Of a stretch of DNA of 64,000 nucleotides, positions 1 to 11,379 are shown piece by piece. The position numbers were made by a program, and so were the translations under genes. The first letter of the stretch is position 1; each line of letters opens with the position of its first letter. Where the stretch lies: contig NC_091173.1 of assembly GCF_040958095.1 (NCBI RefSeq), positions 19,767,082 to 19,831,081 of the forward strand, read 5' to 3'. Source of the DNA: Procambarus clarkii. Its lineage: Eukaryota; Arthropoda; Malacostraca; Decapoda; Cambaridae. The notes under the pieces are model-generated. The model ran no database searches. It worked only from the letters and a program-made list of their open reading frames with translations, and had not been told where the DNA came from.

Positions 1-1369
1 TCTAGGACTGACTTGAGCATGCCAGTAACAATTCACTTGATCAATATTGCGCCTGAGCATCGGAGCGTCTTCACCGTTCTCAGGTGGATATATATATACG
101 TTGCCTTAAAGCTGATAATAACGATCGCGATGCCATATACTAAAGTTTACATTGTGGAAGAGACATGTCTGTGGGCGACAAGTAGTGTCTTAAAGCTCAT
201 GGTAACTGTGGGAGCTTCGTGCATCTTAGAATCTCTTAGAATCTCTTAGACCTCTTAGAATCGTTTCTGGTCTGCTGAGAGGTGCGCAAGAGGCCAGACC
301 ATGCAATAATCAGTTTGAATATGTATTCTTATGTTTTTAGATTAGGTATCATTGTTAAGTTACTTTCATTATTTTGTTATTTATTTTTCGTGATTTCTCT
401 GTAAAACGGATTGCGTCTCCATTTAAACTCCTCCTCCTCCTAATCACGCACTTGTCCAACTAATAGTTAGTGCCACGTGTCATTTGGTGATTAGTGGAGT
501 GGCAGGAGACAGCGTAATCGACGAATCAGAGCACGAGTGGCAGGTGCTGGGGTATAGTGCGTCAGTGTGCCTCTGCGTCACAAGTCGACCTTCAGAGTGG
601 AGGCTGTTACCTGTTAGACCTGTGGGAGGAGCCAAGTTGACACGCGACGACATTCAGGTATCAAACACTAGATACTAATGCGTTGGTGGGAGTGTTATCA
701 ACGTTATGGAGAGCCCCCCTCTGCTTTATTTTAGCAATTACGGGCTCACCATAGCCCGTGCTACTTGGAACTTTGTTCTAGGTAGCGAATCTTAAACAAC
801 AACAATTATTTAGCAACCTATCGTCCAAGAGTGCTAGCATAACAATTGTGTCGTGGAAAATATGGACGATTGCTCCGAAAAAAGTCCATTTTCTTCACAG
901 CACAAGATTGCAACCGCCAAATTAATCTTTTCCTAGACCTGGTTTAATAAATATATGTATTAAATTAGGTATGATTGCCTATTAAGGCCTAGGACTGGAT
1001 AGGTTTATGATTAGTCTATTCCAGTTTGTGTTATGTCCTTCAGAAAAATCCAAAATAATATAAAACTTGAACCATTTTTAGGAACAACAGTCAAAATGTT
1101 GTACGTTTCATCCATAGTAGTTAAGAGTACAATGATTTGTGATGGATGGGTTGTCAGGCTTTATTGATATTGAGGCGAATATCTCATAATTTATTGACCA
1201 AACTAGACTAGGGTGTGGACTATGCTGTAGATATTTCACACCTCACTCTGCAGCTTCCTTTATTTTTGTGTGTTCTCGTGCATATGCAAGGTTGGCAAAC
1301 ATAAGAATTTGCTGTAGTAATCTGAATAGGAAGTCATTTAATACGTTGTATATCACACGTTGGACCAAT

Positions 1370-1475
1370 ATCTGCCCGAAACGCTGCGCGTACTAGTGGC
1401 TTTACAAGATTGTAAATACTATCCTATGTATTCTCTCTAACCCAATGTACCTTCTTGTATATAAATAAATAAATA
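1370..1475 (+). repeat. 3' part of a tRNA-derived SINE
   Basis: The segment with 'CTGCCCGAAACGCTGCG' followed by 'GTACTAGTGGCT' and ending in a (TAAA)n-like tail closely matches the 3' part of the better preserved SINE at 37785-38040. The tRNA-like head is missing, so this is a 5'-truncated copy. Confidence 0.5.
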
Positions 1476-1559
1476 TACGGCATCGTCGTCGTTCCTATCT
1501 CCTTAACCGCAAAACAACACTTGGGAAAGTCTAGAGGTATGCCTCTAGACTTAGTCACA

Positions 1560-1715
1560 GTGTTCAGAGGCATGAGTTATGAGGAAAGACTAATGGAATT
1601 AAGCCTCATGTCATTGGAAGTTAGTCAAGGAAGTCATGATTATCATATTTCAAGGAAATTTCTAGTTCAGTTAAGGACAAATTATTTGGAATGGGTGGTA
1701 GACGAACGTTGTTAG
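1560..1715 (+). pseudogene. CR1-like LINE ORF2 C-terminal fragment
   Basis: The frame reads RGMSYEERLMELSLMSLE and ends LEWVVDERC. The motif (R/Y)xMSYEERLxxLxLxSLE is typical of the extreme C-terminus of CR1/Jockey-like reverse transcriptase polyproteins in decapods. It recurs in this window near 12380, 23640 and 47390 (minus strand). No other RT motif is joined to it, so it is a degraded 3' fragment. Confidence 0.5.
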
Positions 1716-2044
1716 TCATTCCAATATGCTGCAAAGTGACTTGGTTAAAGTAAACATCCACAGCTTCAAATGTAGCTACGACGGAACTCAACAGCAACAG
1801 GCTTAGAAACTTGTCCATAATTACAATTGAAAGTTAAAAGGCGGGACCAAGGAGCTGATTCCCAACCTCCGCAGCACAATTAGACTACATAATCGTACAA
1901 TAAGCAACATACATCGATTTATGTACATTGTTACGGACCAGTTCTAATATGTATACACTGCCTTGATGTTTATGTTACTAGAATATTTTATTATGTTAAG
2001 TGTTTAGTCAGTTTATATCACAGTTAAGCAGTGCTGATTGAATC

Positions 2045-2290
2045 ATGTACAGACAATTGCGGGACAAACTCACATTAAAGGTGTGCGCACAGAGGAGGAG
2101 CAGGCTGGGAACTTCCAGGCCAGCAGGGCAAACGTGTGCACTCCGTGAGGTCTCAACCACGACTGAACGTGGAGCAATTTCTGACAATATATCCATTGCC
2201 CTGGGGGAATTACTGACTTTACCATCGTGGCAGGATGGGGAAACCCCACTGGACAACGTCTTTAGTTATAAGATGACTCGAATCCTCACC
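2045..2290. repeat. Dispersed repeat family A, copy 1
   Basis: This stretch shares ordered blocks with 9245-9425 and 17620-17840: 'AAACTCACATTAAA', 'GGAACTTCCA', then 'TATATCCATTGCCCTGGGGG' followed by a short GAATT/ACTGAC block. The shared order over about 200 bp shows a dispersed repeat. No coding domain is recognised. Confidence 0.5.
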
Positions 2291-2621
2291 ACCACCACAA
2301 ACTCGCTGTATATTTGAGTGATATGTCAGAGCAGTGCATATGTCAGATTCGAGTAAATATGCATCGTGAACTGGGTATTAGGAGGAAACATTTGTAAATA
2401 TTGTGTGCCAGGCAATACGTAATGTATTCACTGTTGCTGGGCCAGCAAGCAGAACACCCACTCAGGCCACTTCTTGCTCCCCGAGTTAACTATGTGCGCC
2501 TGGCATTCCCAGCTGGAACAACGACCCAAGCTAAGCTCATATGGTTCGAACAACTTTCTAATGACTTCTCCAAAACATTACTCGATTTAGTCCAACCTAG
2601 AGTTACATCTCCTATATCTAT

Positions 2622-3752
2622 ATGTCATGTAAACAAAAAGATATCACTCAACTGGTTGAAAGTAAGATTGGTAATATGATTTTCACCAAAGAAGACGTCA
2701 ACAATCGCCCTAAAACATTTAAGGAGTATCTTGTTTTCAGTTTTCCCAAAGAGTTTCCTGTTGATAGAGCTTTTAATCTTGAAGGGGTCTATAAGGCAAG
2801 ACGAATATATAAGGATGGTGAACCTCTCAACAGGATCATCATCGTCTGGAAAGGCAGCGAACCTTCCTCCTCAACAATATTCCTTTCATTTGGAAGTTTC
2901 ATCCCACCAAGTTCTATCAGACCTTGGGTGTCCTCTGCTGTTGTTTATGATTGCCACGGTACTCATCATGTTTCCAAGTACTGTCGACGTGACTCTGTAT
3001 GGGCTCTGTGCTGAACACCACGATGCAAGGTAGTGTCCACACAGGGACCCTGCTATCCCTGTGGACGATGAGGTAGCCTACCCTGCGTTCAGAAATTTCC
3101 CCGGTGTTTGTTTGAAGGCGTAAATGTTTGGCATGGGAACTGCGCTCGACGCCTAGTCCTCCCTAACACGAGTAGGAAGCCAGTGTCGTCTGGTCCAGCT
3201 GCAGAAGGCACCCAGCAGGACGCTCCTGATGTCACCTCTAGTAAGCAGTTTCCAATCATCGTTGGACTAAAGCAAACAAAGATACAGAAGAAATTGACTG
3301 GTTAAAAATGCAAATTTTTGAATTGTAAAGTAAAATAAAGACATTAGAGAGGAATCTGCCCGGTGATAGTGGTGAGGTGAGTCCTGCTAGTGATAGTGAT
3401 AAAGTAAATTCTCCCAGCACCTGTTGAGATGCGAGTGACACTCTTGCAGGTATTGAGGCTACTCCACCTAACTCTACGGAACATGAGTGTCACATCTCCA
3501 TGGGGAATTGTGTTAGTCATTGATCCCTCACTGACACACCCACTAGATCATGATGAAACTCTGGACGTGTTTAAAGATAAAGAGTTTAAGAAAATACCAA
3601 CTCATGCTCTGGTAAAATACATCCTAGGCAAAAGTGATATTACTAAGAACACACGCGAAAAAGCTGGTTTTGTTGTTCAAGTGTTTAACGAGCTTAAATA
3701 TACCTTCATTCCCTTGATACTTAACCATGGCTCATCAAACAAAAACAATTAA
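2622..3752 (+). pseudogene. LINE ORF1 (gag-like) remnant
   Basis: An N-terminal block (FTKEDVNNRPKTFKEYLVF, then DGEPLNRIIIVWKG) leads into a region reading HGTHHVSKYC and then ALCAEHHDAR. I read this as a degraded CCHC zinc-knuckle pair (C-x2-C-x4-H-x4-C). The first cysteines are lost and the frame shifts near 2850 and 3030. A later frame at 3429-3752 ends just before the ORF2-like WNIRSV start, as expected for an ORF1-ORF2 junction. Functional coding is not preserved. Confidence 0.55.
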
Positions 3753-4053
3753 GTTTCTTTCTTGGAACATTCGAAGTGTTTATCTTCGGATAAATGACGC
3801 ACCCGCATGTTAACGTAATATTTTAAGGGTTAACAAATGTTAATCTTCTTGTTTGAGAAGCTGTTCACTTGAGACAGTTAAGCAAGTCCCAGGTATGTCT
3901 GGATACAAGTGACAGGATGAACAACACAGCGGGTTTTCTTCTTATTGGGGAGTGTTGTACATGCTGCTATGGCGGTATGTCCACTCACAAGATGGGTGGC
4001 GCTGCCCAATAAAGTCGCCCCTCGGGGCAAAATTAAAAATTAACTAGAAGCTA

Positions 4054-4535
4054 TTGACAGTCATCTTCAAAATCTCAAACTCAACTGAATCCTATGATTT
4101 TACTGATGGTTCTGTGCAATTGGGCACTGGTAGAGCAGGTTGTAAATGTGCAATATATAAAGGGAATGAAATGATCATGTCTAGTACACAGATTAAACGA
4201 CTGGGCATCACGACACAGTCTGAGCTGTTGGGTATTTATCTAGCCACTGAGTACCATAAGCTCAATGGGGGTTCAGTGATATTGTGTGACTCTAAAAGTG
4301 TTCTGCATCCTTAAATAACCCATCATAATTAATGTCTAAAGTAGCTTGTAATATTAAATTTAATGTAATTTTTGCCAATGATAATAACTTTTGTATAAAA
4401 TTTGTGTGGATCCCATCCCATGTTGGAGTTGGAAAACATGATTTTGTAAATAGATTGGCCAATGAGGCTTGCGAAAGAAAATTGTTTATGACTTTGACTA
4501 ATGCAATTATTAGAAAAATACAAATTAAATAAGTT
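4054..4535 (+). pseudogene. LINE RNase H domain remnant
   Basis: The first frame has the RNase H landmarks in order: FTDGS (first Asp), TQSELLGIY (Glu) and LCDSKS (second Asp). It stops at 4314. A second frame from 4332 continues with KFVWIPSHVGVGKHDFVNRL, the conserved IPSHVGV block. The last catalytic Asp of that block appears as Asn (FVNRLA). The frame change and this substitution indicate a dead domain. Confidence 0.65.
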
Positions 4536-4619
4536 ACTTCAGATTTAGAAGAACTTAGAAATGCCCAGAGACCTGAAAGCTGCGGTATTAAAAGCTATGA
4601 CAATTTTTGTAATAATAGG

Positions 4620-4898
4620 TATTTGTATGGTCAGCACAGTAACCGGACCAGGCAATGGAATGCAGTCATTGCGCAAAATCGCCTTGGCTATAGACGCATC
4701 TGGCAGGTTAGTGAGGCTGAGCCACTACCAGAATATTCAGATTGTAAACTCTGTGACAAACCTTTAATGCATTCACTAGAACACTATATTGTTGAATGTG
4801 AAATCGTAAAAGACTTTAGACCTCCTGGCCTCTTGTACCACCAACTGTGTACAGTTGGCTGGTTGGCGAGGAAGCTATTGTTGGTGGGCCTAGTATAA
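4620..4898 (+). pseudogene. LINE ORF2 C-terminal zinc-binding tail
   Basis: The frame contains NRLGYRRIWQV, then CKLC, H and HYIVEC, ending with IVKDFRPPG. A very similar order (LGYRYLWQV, CKLC, HYITECPVIRPFRP) appears at 21690-21982. The two are therefore 3' ends of related LINEs. The CxxC-H-C arrangement is the usual C-terminal zinc knuckle after RNase H. Confidence 0.6.
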
Positions 4899-4999
4899 CC
4901 CTCTAAGAGGTTGATAAGCCTTACAACCCACTACCAAACCACACCAGGTAGTTCAGAGTTGTTACCTAACAATAACTACACTTCGTATTCATGCAGTAG

Positions 5000-5532
5000 A
5001 TATATTCATACAAAATGTTGTCTTTTGTTATCGTTCCACTATTTAACTGGTCCTCCAGACCCCACATAAACGGTTTCAGCTTTCAGGAAAATATACTGGT
5101 CATTACTGTAAGTGGGTATACATCAGTATACTTTATTAACAATACAAGATCAGCGCTGGACAATATTTAAATGTAACACGGGTATTATCTTGCTCTCTAG
5201 TGCAGTTTTTCGTAGTGATTCATTGTATTATTATTATTGATTGTTTTATACTGAACTGTATAATTACTGATTGTGTTTTATACTGAATTGTATAATTATT
5301 GATTGTTTTATACTGAATTGAATAATTATTGATTATGTTTTATACCGAATTGTATAATTATTGATTATGTTTTATAATGAATTGTATATTAAATCTACGT
5401 AATTGTGACTGTATATAATTTTAACATATGTTTAAAACGTTAATACAAACAATTTTAAAATTCCATACTATTCAGTGTGGAATAAACTACTATTTTTCTG
5501 ATGTATAATTATAGATATACTGACATACTTGT
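5000..5532. repeat. AT-rich spacer with degenerate ~32-bp tandem repeat
   Basis: Between about 5225 and 5400 a unit containing 'TTTTATACTGAATTGTATAA' recurs about five times with substitutions. The rest is AT-rich without a gene and lies downstream of the first crustin. Confidence 0.6.
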
Positions 5533-5551
5533 GAGACGCGAGTTATTTAAG
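5533..5551 (-). promoter_or_regulatory. Conserved 3'UTR block of crustin gene 1
   Basis: Read on the minus strand, a TAAATAACTCG-containing block occurs about 135 nt after the stop codon. The second crustin has the same core (AAATAACTCG, then a TCTC) about 82 nt after its stop at 13276-13296. Sequence around it is much less alike. It may be a 3' processing or mRNA-stability element; the function is inferred only from position and conservation. Confidence 0.35.
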
Positions 5552-5685
5552 ACGAAAAAAACTCCTTATATGGCAACACGGAATATGGCATCACTGGCAA
5601 TAACTGTTGCCCGGTATGGCTCTGATAATTCTCCTGATATTCTCTGATATTCTCCTGGTAATTCCTTTCCTTTCCCGGTGGTCCG

Positions 5686-7401
5686 CTAGACGGTGGCTTT
5701 GCACACTTCGGTCTGGACACAGGCATCAAAGCAGCACTTGCGGCCCGCCAGACACTCGCTGTCCGACGAGCACTGGACTGGCTGCGATCTGAAAACAGCG
5801 GGTGGGCAGCCAATCCGTACAGGGGGACAGCGTCCTCCTGCAGGAGGAAAATTACACATTAGTAACGTAAAAACATAGGAAGAATGTTTTGTTATTTTAT
5901 GCAATACTGAAGAAGTTCCGTAGGTTTGGCCACGTTATTTTACGATTGGTATTTTGATATATTTTCATTTTGTACTTTGGATTTGTAAAAATGACAAGAA
6001 AAATCGACATTTGCATGCGACACTGTTTTTTTATAAACTCACTAATGGTACTGGATCTAGTGTTCCTGGTTACTAAATTGCTTAATGTGGTACACATTAA
6101 TAGTCCGATCTATTTGCTATACTCATGGCACACTCAAGTGCGTACATATCTCTAAATATGAATCATGCGTGATTATTCATCATCCTTATTTGCTCTAGAC
6201 TCATCAAGACGACTTGATAATGGCCCAGAACGGACCGAAACGTCGTCATTTCTCCATTTCAGGTGTGTAGGTCCGGTGTGAACGCTTCAGCCACGTTATT
6301 GTGACTCATCGGCTACACATACTTGTAGCATATATGTGCCTGAAGCTCTATACGCGTACTACAAAATTGTGAAAAATGGTAACAAAGCCCATTTCATGAG
6401 GATTCCATCTGACTTTGACCTGATGATAGAATTATTCAGTTAGCCAAACAATATACCTTCAAAGAACTTTTTAAAGACCTTGTAGCGCTGAAACAACGTA
6501 GATTAGTAGAGCTACATATATATCTAATAGTTGACCAGATCACACACTGGAAGGTGAAGGGACGACGACGTTTCGGTCCGTCCTGGACCATTCTCAAGTC
6601 GATTGTGAGAATCGACTTGAGAATGGTCCAGGACGGACCGAAACGTCGTCGTCCCTTCACCTTCTAGTGTGTGTAGTCTGGTCAACTTTAGCCACGTTAT
6701 TGTGACTCATCGCCTGTTTATCTCTAATAGTTTGCATCACCTACCGATGTTAACTTGATGTATACTGTGTCAGCGAAATTATTCTCACACCCTGCACCGC
6801 TATGTGGAAACATTCACAAATTGTTCACATTCCGTATTTCATACAGAGTGACGAACTACTTTAAATTCTAGCAGACTTTCCGTAGTTTGGTAACTGCTGG
6901 TAGCGCATGTAAGTGAAGGAACACCCCCCCCACGGCCCACAGCATGGAGGTGGATGCATGGTAGTCGGAATAAAATTGTAACTTGCTCAGTCAAGTAACT
7001 CACGCTCTTAGAGCCTCTTGAGATCACGGTGACGACGTAATTTAATAAACTGGGAGTAGACCGTTGATTTATATGCAACACTATGCAACTAGTTCAGTGT
7101 TGTAACTTGCATAGTTAAACGAATTTTGGAGGTTCAGCTCCTGAAGCTTGTATGTGCTTCTGTAACTGTCTCCGCTACCACTCACAGGATGGTTATAGGG
7201 TCCACAACCATTGACAGGATCGGTATGGGGGTTCACTACCGCTCCTAGGACGAGTAAAGAAGCACATAATAGTAAATAAAGTGGTGTACAACTACCTCTT
7301 TGTAATCTGTCGCGCCATGGGAATCTGCCACGCTGTGCAGCCACCTCCGAACACAGGAGGAGACCCAGGGTTAAGACGAGGGCAAGACGTAAACAGTTCA
7401 T
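5686..7401 (-). CDS. Crustin, type I/carcinin-like (single WAP domain), two coding exons
   Basis: Predicted secreted antimicrobial or protease-inhibitor-like peptide. Coding exon 1 (7401..7296) starts MNCLRLALVLTLGLLL, a signal peptide ending near residue 22, then a short basic linker (QRGRFPWRDRLQR). It ends in phase 1 at a GTAGTT donor. Exon 2 (5837..5686) follows a CTCCTGCAG acceptor in the matching phase and encodes a WAP (four-disulfide core) domain with exactly eight cysteines, including the paired KCC, ending VCKATV and stop. Joined length is about 85 residues, normal for carcinins. I chose MNC because the sequence just upstream is a splice acceptor (TTACTCTTGCAG), implying an upstream 5'UTR exon that I could not place. 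The donor is weaker than consensus, so the exon 1 end is less certain than the rest. The 1.46-kb intron carries hairpin repeats. Confidence 0.82.
6208..6312 (+). repeat. Partial copy of hairpin repeat family
   Basis: This diverged half-copy of the GACCAGACCACACACT hairpin family contains 'GGACCGAAACGTCGTC' and ends 'CAGCCACGTTATTGTGACTC', which also flanks the copies at 6531 and 35060. It lies in the crustin 1 intron. Confidence 0.6.
6531..6686. repeat. Hairpin repeat (foldback element), copy 1
   Basis: The left arm runs TTGACCAGATCACACACT through 'GACGACGTTTCGGTCCGTCC' to 'CTCAAGTCGATTGTG'. The right arm is its near-perfect reverse complement, ending AGTCTGGTCAAC. Arms of about 70 nt meet with almost no loop. 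Related copies lie at 35101, 43703 (one arm) and 44749. It carries no coding capacity. Confidence 0.8.
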
Positions 7402-7419
7402 CGCACGGGCCTGCAAGAG

Positions 7420-8580
7420 TAAGATTAGTCCATGTTATAAGCGCTCATTTTCACGACTCTTAGGGCTCGGAAAAATACACCAGTAGCAGCTCACTTTAGT
7501 GATAAGTACACACACTGGCTGGTTGGTCAGTAAGCAAATGTAGTGGCCTAATAACCCTTAAGAGGTTGATAGGCTTTCAGTCCAACATCAAAAAAGCATC
7601 GGAATGTTCAATTCTCGCATTGCCCGTTATTTGTGGCTTTATAAAAGAAAATGAAATTTAAGAAACACTGAAATCAGAACCGCTGTTATTGTTATAAATT
7701 AAACATTACTGTTATTTAGAGAATGTCACAGTAGCGTGGCTGAAAATTCGTAGCCCAACACTCGCATATGAAAGTAAAGAAAAGATGACGTTTCTGTCTG
7801 TTGTGGACTTTTATCAAGTCGGAAAGATGAGTGTGTGAGGAAGTACAAAAGAAAGGTACTCTGAGGGGGGGACAATTCAGATGGTGATAGAAGTAGGTGA
7901 GAGGAAACGTTTTAGTCTGAGGGCTTAACGCAGCCTCATGATAAACGGTCAAAACTTTTTTGTTTATCTATGCAGGTGGTAGAGGAGGGCACGTGTAGAG
8001 TTGGAGAGTTTGTGTGTATTTTGGGTTTTTTCCAAGTGTGTCACTGAGGAAGGTGGTGTGGTGTGTTATAAGTCTGTGTATTTGTCAGCTAGGGTTTTCC
8101 AGTATGTATTGAGTGTATGTTTCCTCTTTTATGGTGGCTGTCATTGGTGTGGTGGTCCTGCCGGTGTGTATGTGTGTGCGTTGGCAACCCATCATACTGC
8201 CTTGTTTTGTATGGGTTGTAGTTTCATGTGGTTTGTTTTGGCCGGCAGGGAGAGTGCAGGTGGTGTGTAACTGATGAGTGAATATATTAGGACTTTGTAT
8301 AGACTTTGATTGTTGTTATTCTCTGGGACTCGGGTTTTTTAATGAGGTGTTTCCGATCATCGAGGGTGTTTAATATGCGGTTGTGTAGTGTTGTGAGGTC
8401 CCCACAGTACTTGGCCGTATCTGTGCGTGTTCTGTACTAGGCTATTCTGGAAGCATATGAGGAAGCGTTTTGATCACATGGGGAAAGTAAGAGAGTGGAG
8501 GTAAATGTGCAGCATTTTGAGTGGTTAGTTTTTTTGGGTATTCATGCTTCTGCAGCCTATGTTATTGTGTGTTGTAAGTG
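7420..8580. other. Intergenic, no supported gene
   Basis: This is the region upstream of crustin gene 1. A first non-coding exon and promoter of that gene are expected here but I cannot locate them. 7980-8470 is GT-rich on the plus strand and low in complexity, and its open frames look spurious. Confidence 0.5.
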
Positions 8581-8589
8581 GTGCAGCTG

Positions 8590-8762
8590 GGTGTACTCAC
8601 CTAGTTGTGCTTGCGGGGGGGGGGGGTGAGCTTTGGCTCTTTGGTCCCGCCTCTCAACTGTCAAGGAGAGGGGGTGTATTCACCTACTTGTGCTTGCGGG
8701 GGTTGAGTTCTGCTCTTTCGGCCCGCCTCTCAACTGGCAATCGATTAACTGATTTTTTCCCA

Positions 8763-8850
<88 letters not shown>

Positions 8851-9090
8851 ATCGGGACCAAAGAGCCAGAGCTCAACCCCCGCAAGCACAATTAGGTGAG
8901 TACACACACACACAGAGGAAGCAGCCCGTAACAACTGTCTAACTCCTAGGTATCTATTTACTGCTAGGTAACAGGAGCATCAGGGTAAAAGAAACTCTGC
9001 TCATTTTGTTTCCGCCATAGCCGGGGATCGAACCTGGACCCTGGGATTACGAGTCCCAAGCGCTGTCCACTCAGCCACAGGCCCCCCTAA
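8590..9090 (-). repeat. tRNA-derived SINE with internal (AC)n
   Basis: Reading the minus strand from about 9090, a tRNA-like head contains an A-box (TGGCTGAGTGGA) and a B-box (GGTTCGATCCC). It is followed by the body 'TTACCTAGCAGTAAATAG', seen in the SINEs at 33142, 38290 and 47520. The 3' region contains the (AC)n tract 8764-8848, bracketed by inverted copies of the 'GGGGGTTGAGC' to 'TTTGGTCCCG' module (8596-8648 and 8853-8899). Confidence 0.75.
8764..8848. repeat. (AC)n microsatellite
   Basis: About 85 bp of nearly uninterrupted AC dinucleotides with a single AT variant, embedded in a SINE 3' region. Confidence 0.97.
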
Positions 9091-9244
9091 GCAACATACA
9101 GATGTATACAGCCACAGGTTTATACATCTGTGTGTTTATCCATTCCAAGTCTGTTACACCCGGGGGATCGAACCCGAGATCCTCAATTGTGAATCAATTT
9201 CATTCAATTTAAATTGGTTAAGATGTTTTTATACTTACGAGACA

Positions 9245-9425
9245 AATTTACGTGAGAGCAGTGGAACTTCCAAGATATTGGAACTGGGTACGGAACTTCC
9301 AAGATATTGCGTGCACTCTCGGAGGCGGTCTGGCTACAACTGCTTGAATGTGGAGCAAGTACTCGGTATATATCCATCGCACCGGGGGAATTACTGACTC
9401 ACGAACAAGGAAAATTTTGATCTCG
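9245..9425. repeat. Dispersed repeat family A, copy 2
   Basis: It shares the GGAACTTCCA, GTGCACTC, GAATGTGGAGCAA and 'GGGGGAATTACTGAC' blocks with 2045-2290, in the same order. The GGAACTTCCAAGATATTG segment is locally duplicated. Confidence 0.5.
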
Positions 9426-9596
9426 ATCGACTAGCTGAGAGGCGGGAAATCTAATTATTTTATTCCTTAGTTAAAGACGAGAGTCCGAGCCCTATTCTTA
9501 CAGTACACGTAGCATAATGTCAGCATCGATAACAGTACAAATTGTCACCCACACTATCGTGGAAATAAACATTATAAATCGTCTTTATTGGAGCCG

Positions 9597-9672
9597 TCTG
9601 CGTAGTACAGTGGTTAGGCTTTTTGCCTCACGCGCGTGGGATCGATCGAGAGTTCGAATCTCCTAGTGCCTA
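9597..9672 (+). repeat. tRNA-like SINE head
   Basis: An A-box-like 'TAGTACAGTGGTTAGGC' and a B-box-like 'GAGTTCGAATCTC' are spaced about 40 nt apart. Acceptor-stem pairing is poor and the sequence runs into non-tRNA DNA, so I call it a SINE head or tRNA pseudogene rather than a working tRNA. Confidence 0.5.
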
Positions 9673-10359
9673 AGTAAATTAAATCGATAACAGTATTTAG
9701 TATGAACTGAGTTTATGGGCAACTCTCTTAAATGTGAGTGTGTGTGTCGAGGACTGCGCATTATGTACAGTATTGCCACACGTCAAATATGTCCTCTGCC
9801 TCTAGCCTAGGCCCATTGTCCTTGACAGGGGGTCCAGCCAGTCCCATTTACCGCCAAGAACACAGGTTGTCAAAGCAGTGGGGGTTCAAACACCGGATAT
9901 GAAGGTACTAGTTGTAAATATATGTATATATTTACAAGATGCAGGTTGTGGTCTGTGGTAAACCCTTACAGTGTAGCCGAGTGGACATTCCCTCTATGCT
10001 GCGCCAGCGTCGTGGGGGCACGGAACGGAATCAACAAAAACTGGTTAGTTTTGGAATAAACATAAAATCTGGTTACCGCACCTTCTTTACTTGTTCCTTC
10101 ACTTTTCTTTCGTTCCTTCACTCTTCCTCTCGTTCTTTCACTCTTCTTTCTTGTTCCTTCACTCTGCCTCCGTGTCCCTTCACTCCGTCCCGTGCCCGTC
10201 ACTCCGTCTTCACTTTTTTGCAAGCCAGATTTTGGTTAACTTTGTAATAACGTTTTCAAACATGTTTTGAGTGACTTGCAACGTAATTTTCCTTCTTTGC
10301 TAATTATTCACATTTGTCGTGTATTTGATGGGAGTCCGGTGTTAAACGGTCATTATGAC

Positions 10360-10480
10360 AGCAGCCCGTCCTCTCGAGCGCTCACAACATCACTAAATTG
10401 TTGTACTAAATTGGCCGAACCGTAGCCTAACCGAAGACCCATGAATAGAAAACGGGATGTCACGTCAGTGTTGCGAGCCG
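10360..10480. repeat. Dispersed repeat family B, copy 1
   Basis: It contains 'GTCCTCTCGAGCGCTC', then a 'GACCCATGAATAGAAAACGG' block followed by GATGTCACGTCA. The same blocks recur at 18980-19105 and, more diverged, at 12617-12760. Trinucleotide-like GGT/GCT repeats follow at 10490-10580. Confidence 0.6.
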
Positions 10481-11379
10481 CTATGATGGTGGCGAGTGGT
10501 GCTAGCTGCTGGTGATGGTGGTGGTGAGTGGTGTTAGCTGCTAGCTGCTGGTGGTGGTGGTGGTGAGTGGTGCTAGCTGCTGGAACGTTGGGCATATTAG
10601 CAAATAGTAATTGTCCAAGCTGCGTGTAATCGTCCGCAATGCTGTACTTGCCATTTTTGTTCTGTCGTGTTGATCTCTCACACGCCAAAGCATGTGGATA
10701 ACCTTGGTGGAACCTGTTATTCAGTTCTTCACCTCTGTTGTCCTCAGGCAGCTGGAGAACAGGGGAGATGGGTTGGAGTGGGATAGGTTGGAGAGGCATG
10801 AGTTGGATAGGGACGTGTTCCACATAAATCGCTCTTCACTGTTGATCTGCTGTACCAGCAGTGTGTATAGAGTAATTCTGTTGTTTATATTATTTGTAGC
10901 AATTTTCTTTTGCTGCTGAGTTTCGCTATATAACAGCAGCCACACATTATTTTCATCGGTAAATAGCAATACAAATTTGACGAGAATATTGGTTTTGTTT
11001 TCACCGCTAAACACAGCCTTTTTCACCGCTAAACACAGTCTAGTTGCGCTGACACGCTGCTGTAAAGCCTCACACGGTCATTCTCTAGTAAAAGGTAGAA
11101 TTGCAATTTGGGGCAAGGGACCCAGGCTACTCCACAGTTACATCAGGACAAGCGTGGGAAACGATCAGGTGATGAAGCTGAGGACGGAGAAGACGTACTT
11201 AGAGAATGAAATGGAAATATGTGAGAAGTTCGATATGAGATTCCAAGTCTTCACAATAGTGCAAAGGGAAATGCGTAACTGTGAAGGACGGAGTCAAATC
11301 AGAGTATTAAAGTATTTTGACATTACCATAAAGAGAGGAGTCACCTGTTGGGCATGACTAGGGCTGTAGGGGTCTCACA

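Larger units (their letters stand above)
1..2600. other. Intergenic, repeat fragments only
   Basis: I see no supportable gene here. The open frames are short and without recognisable domains. Recognisable pieces are a dispersed-repeat tail near 735-815 (its 'CATAGCCCGTGCTAC' block recurs near 20780), a SINE tail at about 1370-1475, a LINE-derived patch at 1560-1715 and a repeat-family segment at 2045-2270. The rest is AT-rich sequence without visible structure. Confidence 0.6.
2600..4990 (+). mobile_element. Internally deleted non-LTR retrotransposon (LINE with RNase H)
   Basis: Three recognisable parts lie in LINE order on one strand. First comes an ORF1/gag-like region with a decayed CCHC-type cysteine/histidine cluster (about 2620-3752). 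Next is the very start of an ORF2 endonuclease (KFLSWNIRSV at about 3752-3785). Last are an RNase H domain (4054-4535) and a Cys/His C-terminal tail (4620-4898). The rest of the endonuclease and all the reverse transcriptase between 3.8 and 4.05 kb are missing, so the copy is dead. The RNase H suggests an I/R1/Jockey-type clade; I cannot be more precise. Confidence 0.7.

Noticed and set aside
10353-10823. 156-codon minus-strand frame with His runs (THHHHHQQLA twice)
   Set aside because: The C-terminal part lies in dispersed repeat family B and the His runs come from a GTG-type repeat. There is no domain or splice support.
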